The notes below the pieces were generated by a model. It was not told the DNA's origin and made no database searches. It was given only the letters and a program-made list of their open reading frames with translations. The translations under genes were made by a program, and so were the position numbers. Below, piece by piece: positions 1 through 9,358 of a stretch of DNA of 64,000 bases; the stretch's first letter is position 1, and each line of letters opens with the position of its first letter. Origin of the DNA: VYFG01 sp022827325 (GTDB lineage: Bacteria; Pseudomonadota; Gammaproteobacteria; Arenicellales; Poriferihabitantaceae); NCBI GenBank assembly GCA_022827325.1, contig JAJDTE010000007.1:1-64000 (forward strand), in the 5' to 3' direction.

Positions 1-60
1 TAAATACATGTATCGCGTACAAAATCCCCCCTCCTACAAAACCAACAGGGAGAAACCCCC

Positions 61-1134
61 ATGAAAGAGTCCTTGAATTCCCCGGATGAAGTCTTCCCGG
101 CAGCCCCAGACCATGCCGATGACAGCCCACCTTCCCCATCCGGTCCATCACCCCAACCACCCCTGCGCATCCCCGAACACGCCCTCGACCCCGTCTCCCA
201 GTGGTTCGACTCCACCCGCGGCGCCATCAGCCACAACACCGAAAGGGCCCTCCGATCCGACCTCGCCATCTGGCAGGCCTGGTGCCGCAGGGAAAGGAGA
301 AAACCATGGCCCGCCCGCGCCGCCACCCTCGTTCGTTTCATCGATGCCAAGGCCCACTGCAGGGCTCCCGCTACCGTCCGGCGGTACGTCTCCAGCATCT
401 GCGCACTGCACCGGGCCGCCGGCTGGAAGAACCCCCTTGACCATGTCACCGTCCGGATGTCCCTTCGGCGCATGTACCGCCACCGGGGCAGAAGACAGGC
501 CCAGGCCCTCGGCCTGACCTGGCAGGTACGGAAGAAGCTCATCGGATCCTCAGGTGAGGTGGGAGAACCGGGAGAACGCCTCATCGACCTCCGGAACCGG
601 GCCCTCCTCGCCGTGGCCTACGACGCCATGCTCAGGCGCTCGGAGCTGATTTCCCTGCAGGTTTCAGACCTGACGTTCGACCGCGGCGGGTCCGCCACCC
701 TGTTCCTGCGCAATGCCAAGACCGACCCCGAGGGGGCCGGCAACATCCTGTTCCTCGCCCGGGACACGGCGGACATGGTGCGGGCGTGGCTGGGGGGCAG
801 CGGGATCTCCCGGGGCCCCCTGTTCCGGGCGGTGCGGAAGAACGGAATTCCCGGACGCGGTCTCGACCCGAGCCAGGTTTCCCGCATCTACAAGTCCATG
901 GCGGTACAGGCGGGGATCGATGACTTCGCCGGGGGGTTGTCGGGGCACAGCGCCCGGGTGGGTGCGGCCCAGGACATGATCGCCTCGGGGATCGGCCTGC
1001 CGGCGATCCTGCAGGCGGGGCGGTGGAAGAGCGCCGCCATGGTGAGCCGCTATGGCGAGCGTCTTCTGGCCTCTAGGGGGGCGGCGGCGCAACTGGCCAG
1101 GATGCAGGGAAGGGACGAAGAGGACAAATACTGA
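61..1134 (+). CDS. Tyrosine-type site-specific recombinase / integrase
   Basis: A 357-residue tyrosine recombinase that would cut and rejoin DNA at specific sites through a covalent 3'-phosphotyrosine. An N-terminal SAM-like core-binding domain (about residues 45-125) precedes the catalytic domain (about 150-345). Catalytic residues are visible: R192 in LRRSEL, K220 in NAKTDPEG, H296 and R299 in GHSAR, and Y331 in SRYGERL. W322 stands where the second catalytic His often lies, a common substitution. The first 40 residues are Pro/Ser-rich and probably disordered. No excisionase or phage structural gene is adjacent. Similar TAAATACAT-containing repeats lie at both ends of the gene, which may be recombination or binding sites. 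The family call is secure; the element it serves is not visible. Confidence 0.9.
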   Translation: MKESLNSPDEVFPAAPDHADDSPPSPSGPSPQPPLRIPEHALDPVSQWFDSTRGAISHNTERALRSDLAIWQAWCRRERRKPWPARAATLVRFIDAKAHCRAPATVRRYVSSICALHRAAGWKNPLDHVTVRMSLRRMYRHRGRRQAQALGLTWQVRKKLIGSSGEVGEPGERLIDLRNRALLAVAYDAMLRRSELISLQVSDLTFDRGGSATLFLRNAKTDPEGAGNILFLARDTADMVRAWLGGSGISRGPLFRAVRKNGIPGRGLDPSQVSRIYKSMAVQAGIDDFAGGLSGHSARVGAAQDMIASGIGLPAILQAGRWKSAAMVSRYGERLLASRGAAAQLARMQGRDEEDKY

Positions 1135-1245
1135 CCATACTCCCGGTGCAGGGAGAGAAGAAAAATCAGGAAGAGGAAGAAAGGGCGGTCAAGGGGAGGG
1201 GCAAGGGAATGCTTCGGGACAATTCAGAATCAGTTATCATGCACA

Positions 1246-1271
1246 AAAACACCCCGATTTTGGGGTGTTTT
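1246..1271 (+). terminator. Intrinsic terminator downstream of the integrase
   Basis: A perfect 10-bp inverted repeat, AAAACACCCC and GGGGTGTTTT, with a 6-nt loop. The right arm supplies a short T-run. It lies 111 nt after the integrase stop codon and, being symmetric, could act on either strand. Confidence 0.6.
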
Positions 1272-2901
1272 CGGAGGAACCCGTCCATGGGCCGGAGGGA
1301 TTCGGTCCACGGATCGGGGAAATCGGGGAAAAATATTCCGTTTCGTGGTAGAATGATCCCGGGAAGCGTCAATGAAATCACGAATCTTCGAATTGCGCTC
1401 CAAGGCCTTGACTGTGCAGGCGTGGGAATATATTCTTTGCGCCTGATAAATACATTTATCATGCGTAAAATTCCCAGCGGAAAGGACGCAAGTTGCTGAT
1501 TTTTCAGTTATTTCTTTTATTCTTCCCCCCAACCAGCTTTTCCTTCCCAGCCCAGTTATGGCGACTGTCATAATTCTCCGGGGCCGGATTCCAGCCAAGA
1601 CCAAGGACGCGTCACCGCCTTCATGGAAGTGCGCTGCACGCTCTGTGTTCCCGTTGTTTTCGAAAGAACTCAAGGTCATCATCAATGCACTTCATCAGGT
1701 TGCGCCGTTCCAGGGTACGCTTCCCTCGACGCGGACGCCGAGCACCTTCCAGAACACCGGAAAGCCGGGCGGCTTCAACTGCGCCAGTGGCGCAGGGACC
1801 GTTTCGCTTCGCCGGACGGTAACGCACGCAATTCCATAAGGATTTTACAAATCATTGTGTTAAATGTGCGTGTGGACATCCGGATTTATGATGTCATTTC
1901 CATAAATTCGGCAATTTTTGCCACTTGTAGCAAGCGACGTGCACCGTCGGAATACAGTTCCTGCGTCCGGGTATAGTGCCGATGCATACCGGGAATGGAT
2001 TCACCAGAGGCCGTGATGCAGATCAACGACGTGAGGCGGGAACGGGGCACTGGGCAGGTGGAAGAACATGATCTGATCGCCTGGTCCGAAACCACGCCAT
2101 CCTGTTCGGACGCTGCCACGGCCAGCCGGAGCCGTTGCGGCTCGAAGACCTCTCAAGCTACTTCCGCATGCTCGGCATCGAGTCCGCCCCGACATTCCTC
2201 CGGACCTTCCAGGGCACGCCGATGCGCCATCGGGATCCGACTTCGTCAACCCTGACCGGGGAGGGTCAGCGGCGAGATAAGGTCGAGTGAAGCGGACGGG
2301 ATTGCCGGGAACCGGGCGTTGGTATTTCCGGGAACGGTAAGCGCGACAGGATCAACAAGGCGTTGATGGAATCCTGCCTGACAGATGAAAGCTGCAAGCC
2401 AAATCCAACAGACCATGGTGCACATGGCGTTTCCGGATCCACATGGAACTTGATGACCATGATATCCATGGTGCCGGCGCCCTGCCGGTCGTCTTTGTCG
2501 ATTGCGAGACCGGTGGGGTAAAACGCTGCATCGGGCCAATCGCCAACGGGCAACAGCAGAAGGGATTCTTGTGGTCCGGAATTCGGGCGGGAAATCTACG
2601 CGCCCTGGATCGGATGCCGGAAATATTTCATGGCCAGTCCGGTACACGGCAAATACTTCCTGGTGAGTCCACTACCTGAATAGTCCTTGATGCTCAAGCG
2701 CAATCTTGTCCGATTGCGCCGGCGTCAAGGCTGAGGCGGAGGGATGCGCAAAACGTGAAATTCCGGCGCTCCCCGTGTGCTTGCGGCCGGGGAATCGGGA
2801 GAGGCCTGACCCGATGTTCCGACAGTCACCACTTCCCGCAAGCCGTCGGCGTAGAGACCGCGGTTATTGCCTGTCCCAGTGCCGTTGATCCCGTGTTTCC
2901 C
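1272..2901. other. Gene-poor stretch
   Basis: About 1.6 kb with no coding sequence I can support on either strand. Frames are short and overlap each other, and composition is uneven (A+T-rich at 1430-1520 and 1840-1940). One open stretch at 2072-2290 has no start codon near its 5' end and no family I recognise. It is best read as degraded sequence between the integrase and the IclR gene. Confidence 0.5.
1445..1460. repeat. Palindrome GATAAATACATTTATC, near-copy of the sequence at positions 1-14
   Basis: GATAAAT-AC-ATTTATC is a perfect dyad. Its TAAATACATTTATC part matches TAAATACATGTATC at positions 1-14 in 13 of 14 bases, and both are followed by a GCGTA-A-rich-CCC stretch. The two copies bracket the integrase gene, so they may be recombinase sites or attachment remnants (inference). 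Confidence 0.4.
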
Positions 2902-2930
2902 TTGACATATACTGTCGTTCCATATATCAC
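2902..2930 (+). promoter_or_regulatory. Sigma-70-like promoter for the IclR gene
   Basis: TTGACA at 2902-2907 is a consensus -35 box. After 17 nt comes TATCAC at 2925-2930, which can serve as a weak -10. The start codon of the IclR gene is 16 nt further on, giving a very short leader. Confidence 0.5.
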
Positions 2931-2953
2931 TTCTATGTTCTGAATAATGGAAC
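2917..2953. promoter_or_regulatory. Inverted repeat GTTCCAT-N23-ATGGAAC, candidate IclR operator
   Basis: Perfect 7-bp arms at 2917-2923 and 2947-2953 enclose the -10 region, and the right arm includes the ATG start codon of the IclR gene. IclR proteins commonly bind GTTCC/GGAAC-type dyads near their own promoters, so autoregulation is plausible. The wide spacing is unusual and no binding evidence exists here. Confidence 0.35.
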
Positions 2954-3690
2954 AAAGATCCGCAACCGTAGAAAAGGCCCTGGACCTGTTATTCCACCTC
3001 CACGATGCCGGCGGCGCGGTCGGCGTATCGGCATTGGGCCGGGCACTGGACATGCCCAAATCGAGTGTGCACCGCCTGTTGAGCGCGATGGTCCTCAAGG
3101 GCATCGTCGAGCGCGACGAGCGGGCGCGCTACCGGCCGGGTACCGGCCTACTTGCCCTTGGGCTCGGCGTTCTTGACCGCGAACCGGTGGTCGTGTGCGC
3201 ACGGGCGGTCCTGCCCGGGTACGTCGAGGAAATCGGCGAGACCATGTTCCTGGTGGGACGGCGGGCACGGAAACTCATCGTGCTGGACAAGCATGAGGGC
3301 CGCGGCCTGCTTCGGGTATCGCCGACGGTCGGGAGTGAAGTTCCGGTCCATTGTACTGCCGCCGGCGCATTGTTCATGGCACACATACCGGAAGATTTTT
3401 CTTCGGCAGCAGTCGCGGCGGAAGCCCGGGACGTTGATGTCGATCCGGCGTATCTGCAGAACCGGGCCGATGCCGCGCTCGCGAAGGGATGGTCCGCGAA
3501 TTTCGAGCTCTGGCAATCCGGGCTCTCGGTCCTGGCCGCGCCCGTCATCGTGCGCGGGCAGATCCGCGCCGCCGTCGCCCTGGCCGCTTCCACCCCACGT
3601 CTGGCGGAGCTTGGCGGCGAGGCGCTGGCACCGCGCGTGGTAGCCGCCGCCCGTCAGATTGCCGCGCGCGCCGCGGGAGAGATGCCATGA
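2947..3690 (+). CDS. IclR-family transcriptional regulator
   Basis: A 247-residue DNA-binding regulator of the IclR family. The N-terminal winged helix-turn-helix (about residues 5-65) includes the segment around SALGRALDMPKSSVHRLL. The C-terminal ligand-binding domain (about 80-240) contains the conserved region around VHCTAAGALFMA. The length is typical. A consensus -35 box and a dyad lie just upstream. The stop codon overlaps the ATG of the next gene (ATGA), so it is translationally coupled to a class IV aminotransferase, suggesting amino acid or keto-acid control. The ligand cannot be read from the sequence. Confidence 0.92.
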   Translation: MEQRSATVEKALDLLFHLHDAGGAVGVSALGRALDMPKSSVHRLLSAMVLKGIVERDERARYRPGTGLLALGLGVLDREPVVVCARAVLPGYVEEIGETMFLVGRRARKLIVLDKHEGRGLLRVSPTVGSEVPVHCTAAGALFMAHIPEDFSSAAVAAEARDVDVDPAYLQNRADAALAKGWSANFELWQSGLSVLAAPVIVRGQIRAAVALAASTPRLAELGGEALAPRVVAAARQIAARAAGEMP

Positions 3691-4577
3691 AGGTCTGGAT
3701 GGAAGGCCGGATCGTGGACGGCAAGGATGCGCGCCTGAGCGTGCGTGACCACGGACTGCTGTACGGCGACGGCGTGTTCGAAGGCATCCGCATCTACAAC
3801 GGCCGCGCGTTCCGCCTGGCCGACCACCTGAAAAGGCTTGGATTTTCGTCCGCATACATCGGACTCGAACTCCCCTGTTCGCTTGAGCGGATCGGGGAAA
3901 TCGTCGAAGAGACGGCAGCCGCGTTCGGCAAGCGCGAGGCCTATGTCCGGTTGCTCGTGACCCGGGGCGTCGGTGATTTCGGCGTCGACCCCTTTACCTG
4001 CGAAGTGCCGCAGCTCGTCTGCATGGTCGGGAGCATCACACTGTACGACCCGAAGGGCTTGCAGGCCGGCATCGACATGGTCACGACATCCGTGCGCAAA
4101 CCTCCTCCGGATGTGTTGAATCCCGAGGTCAAGAGCCTGAACTACCTGAACAGCGTGATGGCCAAGCGCGAAGCCAGGCTCCGCGGTGCGCACGAAGGCC
4201 TGATCCTCAACTTGCAGGGCAGGGTTGCCGAAGCCTCGGTTGCCAACGTCTTCGCATGGATCGACGGCGCCCTCGTCACGCCGCCGACCATTGACGGCGC
4301 GTTGCCCGGAATAACCCGGTCCACCGTCATCCGGCTTGCCGGTGAACTCGGCATCGAGGCGCGGATACGGTCCATCGGCCATGCGGAACTCATGCGTGCG
4401 GACGAGGTGTTCCTGAGCGGGTCGGGGGCCAGGCTGGTGCCGGTCGGGCGCCTGGATACAGTCAAAATCGGGACCGGCGGCCGGCCGGTGCTCAAGCGCA
4501 TCGAAGACGCGTTCCGGGAGTGTACGCTGCACGCCGCGGAAGTCGGTCCGCAGGCAGTTCAGTCCCGGTCACTTTGA
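3687..4577 (+). CDS. Class IV aminotransferase, branched-chain amino acid aminotransferase-like
   Basis: A 296-residue PLP-dependent fold-type IV aminotransferase. The start chosen is the ATG that overlaps the IclR stop codon; the frame is open further upstream, but that part lies inside the IclR gene. The N-terminus (MEGRIVDGKDARLSVRDHG, then LLYGDGVFEGIR) is typical of IlvE-like proteins. The PLP lysine is in PEVKSLNYL, and the cofactor-binding segment EASVANVFAW follows. The most likely reaction is transamination of a branched-chain or related amino acid with 2-oxoglutarate. D-amino acid transaminases and aminodeoxychorismate lyases share the fold, so the substrate is uncertain. Coupling to a dedicated regulator argues for an inducible catabolic role rather than housekeeping ilvE (inference). 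Confidence 0.85.
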   Translation: MKVWMEGRIVDGKDARLSVRDHGLLYGDGVFEGIRIYNGRAFRLADHLKRLGFSSAYIGLELPCSLERIGEIVEETAAAFGKREAYVRLLVTRGVGDFGVDPFTCEVPQLVCMVGSITLYDPKGLQAGIDMVTTSVRKPPPDVLNPEVKSLNYLNSVMAKREARLRGAHEGLILNLQGRVAEASVANVFAWIDGALVTPPTIDGALPGITRSTVIRLAGELGIEARIRSIGHAELMRADEVFLSGSGARLVPVGRLDTVKIGTGGRPVLKRIEDAFRECTLHAAEVGPQAVQSRSL

Positions 4578-5082
4578 TGCTGAAGGCAATAGCATCGAAC
4601 AGGAAAATATCAATCGGCAGTTTCGGGATTGCCGTGCCGGCTACACTCAGCACATTGTTCAGATAAAGCCAAGGAATCCGGCCGCACTGTCGCCATGAAA
4701 TGGAATCCGGCATGTGACTGATGCCGGTTCTCAAGGCAGGAGCCATGAAATCTCCCGTGCATGGCATTCCAACCGGGTGCAGGTGATGCCCCGCCCGGTA
4801 TGGCTGTTGTGATCCGACTACGGCTCCGGCGGATCAATCGACGAGCATTCGCCTGCACGGTATTGGGGGCTGTTGAATGTGTGTTTATTAATGTCCCATG
4901 GGGTAGGCGGTCATGCACGTCAGGAGGCTTGGCAACCAGGTAGGCCCAGGTGCTTTCAGTTGAAAAATATGGAGAGTGAAGGTACTGTCTGTGGACTGTC
5001 ACTGCCTTCAGGCAATCTTCATGACAGACAGGCCATTGCGTGGAGGCGGCAATGTTGAGTGACCAGGACGAGGTAACATGAG
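4578..5082. other. Intergenic region, no gene recognised
   Basis: About 500 bp between the aminotransferase and the DUF433 gene. Short frames exist on both strands, but none has family motifs or a convincing start. I see no strong terminator or promoter. Confidence 0.5.
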
Positions 5083-5310
5083 ATGACAAACTGGGATACA
5101 TGCCCGGCTGTCGAGAGAACGCCGGGAAAAGTGAGCGGTGCATGGGTATTCACCGGAACGCGCATTCCGTTGTCCGCCTTGTACGAGAACCTCGCCAGTG
5201 GCGCCACCGTCGACGAGTTTGTCGAATGGTTTCCCGGCGTCGACGGGAAACAGGTGCGCGCGGTGCTGGAACATGAAGCCGAGGCCTTGAGAACAGCCCT
5301 GGCACGTTGA
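5083..5310 (+). CDS. DUF433 domain protein, probable antitoxin
   Basis: A 75-residue protein of the DUF433 family, small helical DNA-binding-like proteins that act as antitoxins of DUF5615 (PIN-like) toxins. The family core is visible: GAWVFTGTRIPLSALYENL, then the helix-turn-helix-like part around GATVDEFVEWFPGV and a closing helix. Its stop codon overlaps the TTG start of the next gene, the usual antitoxin-then-toxin order. It probably represses its own operon and neutralises the neighbouring toxin; the function is by family membership. Confidence 0.8.
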   Translation: MTNWDTCPAVERTPGKVSGAWVFTGTRIPLSALYENLASGATVDEFVEWFPGVDGKQVRAVLEHEAEALRTALAR

Positions 5311-5633
5311 AGATTTTGTTCGATCAGGGAACGCCGGCGCCTCTTCGGAACCATCTTCCAGGGCATTCCGTGGAGACACTGGCGGAAAAGGGATGGTCGG
5401 ACAAGAGCAACGGGGAATTGCTTCACTTGGCTGAGCAGGAGGGGTACGAAATTCCTGTGACGACTGACCAGAGCCTCCGATATCAACAGAATCCGGGAGG
5501 GCGGCACATCGGTATCGTCGTCCTGCTTTCGGCAAACTGGCCGGAGATTCGAAATCACGGGCAAGAAATTGGCCAGACAATTTCAGCCGTGCGGCCTGGG
5601 GAAGTCATCGAGGTACCCATTCCGGCGGAATGA
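5307..5633 (+). CDS. DUF5615 PIN-like toxin
   Basis: A 108-residue protein of the DUF5615 family, PIN-like predicted ribonucleases. The N-terminus MKILFDQGTPAPL carries the first acidic site (D6) in the position typical of PIN-like folds. A second acidic site is near VTTDQSLRYQQN. It starts at TTG within the stop codon of the DUF433 gene (TTGA), so translation is probably coupled and weak, which suits a toxin. The length is normal, with no sign of disruption. RNase activity is inferred from the family. Confidence 0.78.
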   Translation: MKILFDQGTPAPLRNHLPGHSVETLAEKGWSDKSNGELLHLAEQEGYEIPVTTDQSLRYQQNPGGRHIGIVVLLSANWPEIRNHGQEIGQTISAVRPGEVIEVPIPAE

Positions 5634-6205
5634 CCTGGCTGCCTGCACCAACGGGCAGGGTTGTACGCTCCCGATCCTGGTCACGCTCCCGAAGATTCCG
5701 ATCGAGCCGTTGGGAATGTCCATTCGGGGCAATACTCCAGATCCTGAAAGTCCGGAATTCCGGAACACCGTGTTCCCGTCCAATTCCAGCGCCTCCGTCT
5801 TCCGCCGGGATATTGATTTCATATTCAGTTTCGTCTTGATCCTGTTTCTTTCCTCGCTTCCCGAGCGGCCGGACAGCCAGCTGGAATCCTTCGGGCCTGC
5901 ACATGACCGGACAGGTGGCGGATAAACGGACTGACCGCTGGGCAGTCCCACACGGAACGGAGGGGGCGGAGAATCGATCTGCTGCCGGCGGATCGTCAAT
6001 TCAGGGATTCGCTGCGGAGTATGCGGCAGGAGATATGGCGCCCAATGGCTGTAGTCCCAAGGATCATGAAAGTCGCCCGGCAGAGTCCGGCCTGCCTCAA
6101 ATACATTCCCTCACCGCACCGCCGGACAATGGACTATCCGGAGGAATAGACAGCGTACAGAAGTCATTTGGGCGCGGGGGCCGGACACTTTCAGCGCCGA
6201 TACAT
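5634..6205. other. Intergenic region, no gene recognised
   Basis: About 570 bp between the toxin gene and the 3' end of the PLP decarboxylase. Frames up to roughly 100 codons exist on both strands but have no recognisable domain. Two short A+T-richer patches near 5800-5860 are the only compositional feature. Confidence 0.45.
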
Positions 6206-7678
6206 CTATCCCGCCAGTTGCTCCCTCCCGGTTTGCTCGATGAACCGCAGGGTTTCGCTTACATCGTTCCAGGTCGTGTTGTGGTTGATGATACAGAGCC
6301 TCAGGGAGAACCTGTTTTCCACGACCGTCGATGACATCATGGCCCGGTCTTCCCAGAGCATGCGTGCAAGCACGGTCCTGTTGACTTCATGCAGGTCTTC
6401 CTCGTCGATCGGGGTGTCCGCGGGGTTGATCCGGAAACACACGATTCCGAGAGACACCGGAGCCAGCAATTCCAGGATGGAACTATCCCGGACATGTTCC
6501 CCGGCCCTGGCGGCCAGCTCCATGGACCGGGAGACGGCCCTGCGGAACGCGGCCAAGCCGAACGTCTGGATCGACATCCAGACCTTCAGCGCCCGGAACC
6601 CCCGGCTCAGCTGCAGGCTCCGATCCGAGAAGTTGGGGTGGTTTTCGCCCCAGATCGTATCCTGGAGGGCATCGTGCTGGACCGAGAACGTGTTCTCGAG
6701 GGTGCGAAGGTCCTTCACCAGGAGGCCGCCGACCTCGTAGGGCTGGAAAAGCCACTTGTGCCCGTCCAGGGCGATGGAGTCGGATCGTTCGATGCCTTCC
6801 AGGAGCTTCCTTCCCTCGGCCGTCAGCATCGCGAAGCCGCCGTACGATGCATCGGTATGCAGCCAGATCCCTTCGGATTCGCAGAAGTCGGCCATTTCCA
6901 TGAGAGGATCGATCGCCCCGTTGCCGGTGGCGCCGGCGTTGGCGCAGACCACCATGGGGGAAAATCCGGCGGCACGGTCATCGGCGACGGCACGGGCGAG
7001 TGCATCCATGTCCAGACGCAGGGTCCCGTCGATGGGAACCGTGCGGATGCATTCGGGGCGGACGCCGACGATCCTGGCGGAGCGGATCTGCGCGCTGTGG
7101 CTCTGGTCGCTCATGTATACGGTCGGCCGCTCGGGATTGCCCGCGGTTTCCCGTGCCGCGACGAACGCGTTGAGGGCAGCCGCCGACCCGCCGCTGGTCA
7201 ACAGTCCGCCCGCTCCGTCCGGATAGCCGACCCAGCGCCGGAACCAGTCGATGACCACGAGCTCAAGCTGGCTCGGACCACTGGCGACCAGCCAGGTGCA
7301 GACGTTGAAGTTGTACCCGGATGCGATGAAGTCGGCCAATATCCCGGGCCATGTGGGTGCGGAGGGAACGAACGCGAAGCAGCGGGGATGGTCCAGTCGG
7401 ATCGCGTACGGAAGTACTTCCCGGGCAACCCGCTCGATGACTTCGTCGGGGGCGCTGCCTTCCTCGGGCGGTTCTTCCAGGAGTACGGCTTCGAGGGATT
7501 TCCGGAAGTCGCCGTCCCAGGCGCTTTCTTCCGGCAGGCCCTGCAGTCGTTTCACCAGCAGTTCCACGGTCCGGTGTCCGAGATCCCGCATCAGGTCGGG
7601 CGTCATATCGAATTCGCTTTGTATCTCATCGCCACAGCCCGATTCCGGCGCTTCTTCGTTGCGTGTCGGGTCAGTCAT
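6206..7678 (-). CDS. PLP-dependent group II amino acid decarboxylase
   Basis: A roughly 490-residue PLP enzyme of the aromatic-L-amino-acid / glutamate decarboxylase group, removing the alpha-carboxyl group of an amino acid. The start at 7678 is chosen because GGAGG sits 4 nt upstream; an in-frame ATG 27 nt earlier lacks such a site. With this numbering K308 in LDGHKW is the Schiff-base lysine, D276 in HTDASYGG contacts the PLP nitrogen, and H194 in DQSHSAQ stacks on the ring. The substrate could be tyrosine, tryptophan, phenylalanine, glutamate or diaminobutyrate; nothing in the neighbourhood decides. It is apparently monocistronic. Confidence 0.88.
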   Translation of the reverse strand: MTDPTRNEEAPESGCGDEIQSEFDMTPDLMRDLGHRTVELLVKRLQGLPEESAWDGDFRKSLEAVLLEEPPEEGSAPDEVIERVAREVLPYAIRLDHPRCFAFVPSAPTWPGILADFIASGYNFNVCTWLVASGPSQLELVVIDWFRRWVGYPDGAGGLLTSGGSAAALNAFVAARETAGNPERPTVYMSDQSHSAQIRSARIVGVRPECIRTVPIDGTLRLDMDALARAVADDRAAGFSPMVVCANAGATGNGAIDPLMEMADFCESEGIWLHTDASYGGFAMLTAEGRKLLEGIERSDSIALDGHKWLFQPYEVGGLLVKDLRTLENTFSVQHDALQDTIWGENHPNFSDRSLQLSRGFRALKVWMSIQTFGLAAFRRAVSRSMELAARAGEHVRDSSILELLAPVSLGIVCFRINPADTPIDEEDLHEVNRTVLARMLWEDRAMMSSTVVENRFSLRLCIINHNTTWNDVSETLRFIEQTGREQLAG

Positions 7679-7871
7679 CTTGCCTCCATCGCATTCTGTC
7701 GCCACTGCGTGCTCGTTGTCAGTGGCCGGTATATATGATTGTGCAGGTGCGGGAAGGTGGAGGAATCGGGGCCGGGTTCACAGTCACGGAAGGGGACCGG
7801 GATACGGAAACCCCAAACTGCAGGCGAACACCTGTAGCGACGCGCAATATATGAGCGGGTACTTGTTTGTA

Positions 7872-8741
7872 TTATTTCCGGCCTCCAAACGCCCCGTTGA
7901 TTCCGGATCTCTCGAACACGCCCGCGACTTCTTCATGATCATCCCCGAAAAACTGGCCCGCTATCCAGTCGTTCTCCGCGTCACGGCGGCCAAAGCCGCC
8001 CTCCTGCAACGCCAGGCCGGACCAGCGCATGTCCTCCAATCGCTCTTCCACGTTATGCAGCCTTGTGAACCAGACATCCGCCTCAAGACCGTCGTCACCA
8101 CTGTTCAACGTCACATAGGCTTCGCCCGCCACGGCAACGCCCGAATTATCCAGGATCGTCTGGTCGCGGCCCACGACGAAGCCCTGCCACGTCGTGCCGT
8201 CCAGCGACACGTCCGGGTTTAGCCCGTTCGAAATGCCCATGGCCACGCTGTATATGTACCGGGTGCCTGCCACAGGGTTGTCCTCACCAAGAAGGAGATA
8301 CGAGACCGACGCAAAGGTCGCCTGTTCCATCCAGCCGCCATAAATGTGATAAGAATATGATTCTGGAAACGTGGCGGATTCAATCACCCGGGGAACATTG
8401 TTTACCCGCCGCAGCATCAACAGGTTTTCTGCAGGGACCCAGCTTCGCGGCGAGGACCGCAAGTAACCTGACTCCACACACTGATATCCGTCGCACTTGA
8501 AAGTCGATCGGGTCGGCCCTTGACCGTCGGCCTCCCAGACCAGACGGTCGCCCCGCAGGAAGTGCGTCGCGTTTTGCGCGACAGACGAATAGATGGCGCG
8601 CCGATACGACTCCTCCGCATCATCAGACACAATCAGGGTGTCGAGCGGCGCATACGGAGGTTCGGATGTGCCGACTGAATTGCCACCACCGCACCCGACA
8701 AGCGCCAGGGAAGCGAGAATCAGGATATATCCATGTTTCAT
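7872..8741 (-). CDS. Lipoprotein with transferrin-binding-protein-like C-terminus
   Basis: A 289-residue predicted lipoprotein. The signal peptide ends in a clear lipobox, LALVGC, with C17 as lipidated residue, followed by Gly and a flexible segment. The C-terminal half ends in IAGQFFGDDHEEVAGVFERS and then INGAFGG, resembling the closing beta-barrel of TbpB-like surface lipoproteins, in which alternating Gly/Phe strands end in a GxFGG motif. A comparable C-terminus occurs in the protein encoded at 61946-62959. Binding of a metal or host/environmental ligand at the outer membrane is possible but only inferred. Not in an operon; an A+T-rich region lies upstream. Confidence 0.7.
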   Translation of the reverse strand: MKHGYILILASLALVGCGGGNSVGTSEPPYAPLDTLIVSDDAEESYRRAIYSSVAQNATHFLRGDRLVWEADGQGPTRSTFKCDGYQCVESGYLRSSPRSWVPAENLLMLRRVNNVPRVIESATFPESYSYHIYGGWMEQATFASVSYLLLGEDNPVAGTRYIYSVAMGISNGLNPDVSLDGTTWQGFVVGRDQTILDNSGVAVAGEAYVTLNSGDDGLEADVWFTRLHNVEERLEDMRWSGLALQEGGFGRRDAENDWIAGQFFGDDHEEVAGVFERSGINGAFGGRK

Positions 8742-9358
8742 ACTGTTGTCACCTCAGCGGACCACTCGATTATGGAACCCGCACGTTAATTCGCCCGATT
8801 CGGCATGTCAACAGCAAAAATGATGTAATATTGGTGAATTATTTATGAATATTTAGTATAAAATTGGTGTAATTAACACAGGAACAGTTGTCCATGAGGG
8901 ACGCCAAGGTACCCGGCATGTCGTTGATCGGTGAATATCTTTGGATCATCCATGAACCGTATGTGGGCGACCCCTCGGATGCACCCGCCACCTCACGTCT
9001 TGACAGCTCCGGCAATCAGTCGAACGCGGTTGGGCGCAGTCGTTCTTGTTCGACTTGACGTCCGGTTCATGAGCTCCGGGCCATGAGTTACGCCTCATGT
9101 CCCATGGCCAGAACATCCCTACCCCTTTGGCAGGCGCAGCCACGTTGTGCCCGCAGTTGAATGTCCATGAAATTAGTAGTGTGTCGATGAAGCGGTCTTC
9201 TCGGTTGGGGTTGCAATCACGTATCGGGGACCAATTACAGGGCACTTCCACTCCAATACCCGGGAAACCGTCAACCTCGAATCCCGAAACCCCGAAGACG
9301 CCATGCCAAACTGCAGATGCCAACGGAAATGGCATGCAGACATCCTGACTGCCTGGAA
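8742..9358. other. Intergenic region with two direct repeats
   Basis: No coding sequence recognised. The part next to the lipoprotein gene (8815-8880) is strongly A+T-rich and contains two copies of a TTGGTG-(A/T)AATT element at 8831 and 8864, 33 bp or about three helical turns apart. A TTGACA occurs on the minus strand at 8807-8812 with no good -10 box. The remainder up to 9358 shows no structure. Confidence 0.4.

Noticed and set aside
2072..2290. Open frame of 72 codons between the integrase and the IclR gene
   Set aside because: No start codon near its beginning, no recognised family and no ribosome-binding site. It may be an old gene fragment, but I cannot support a call.
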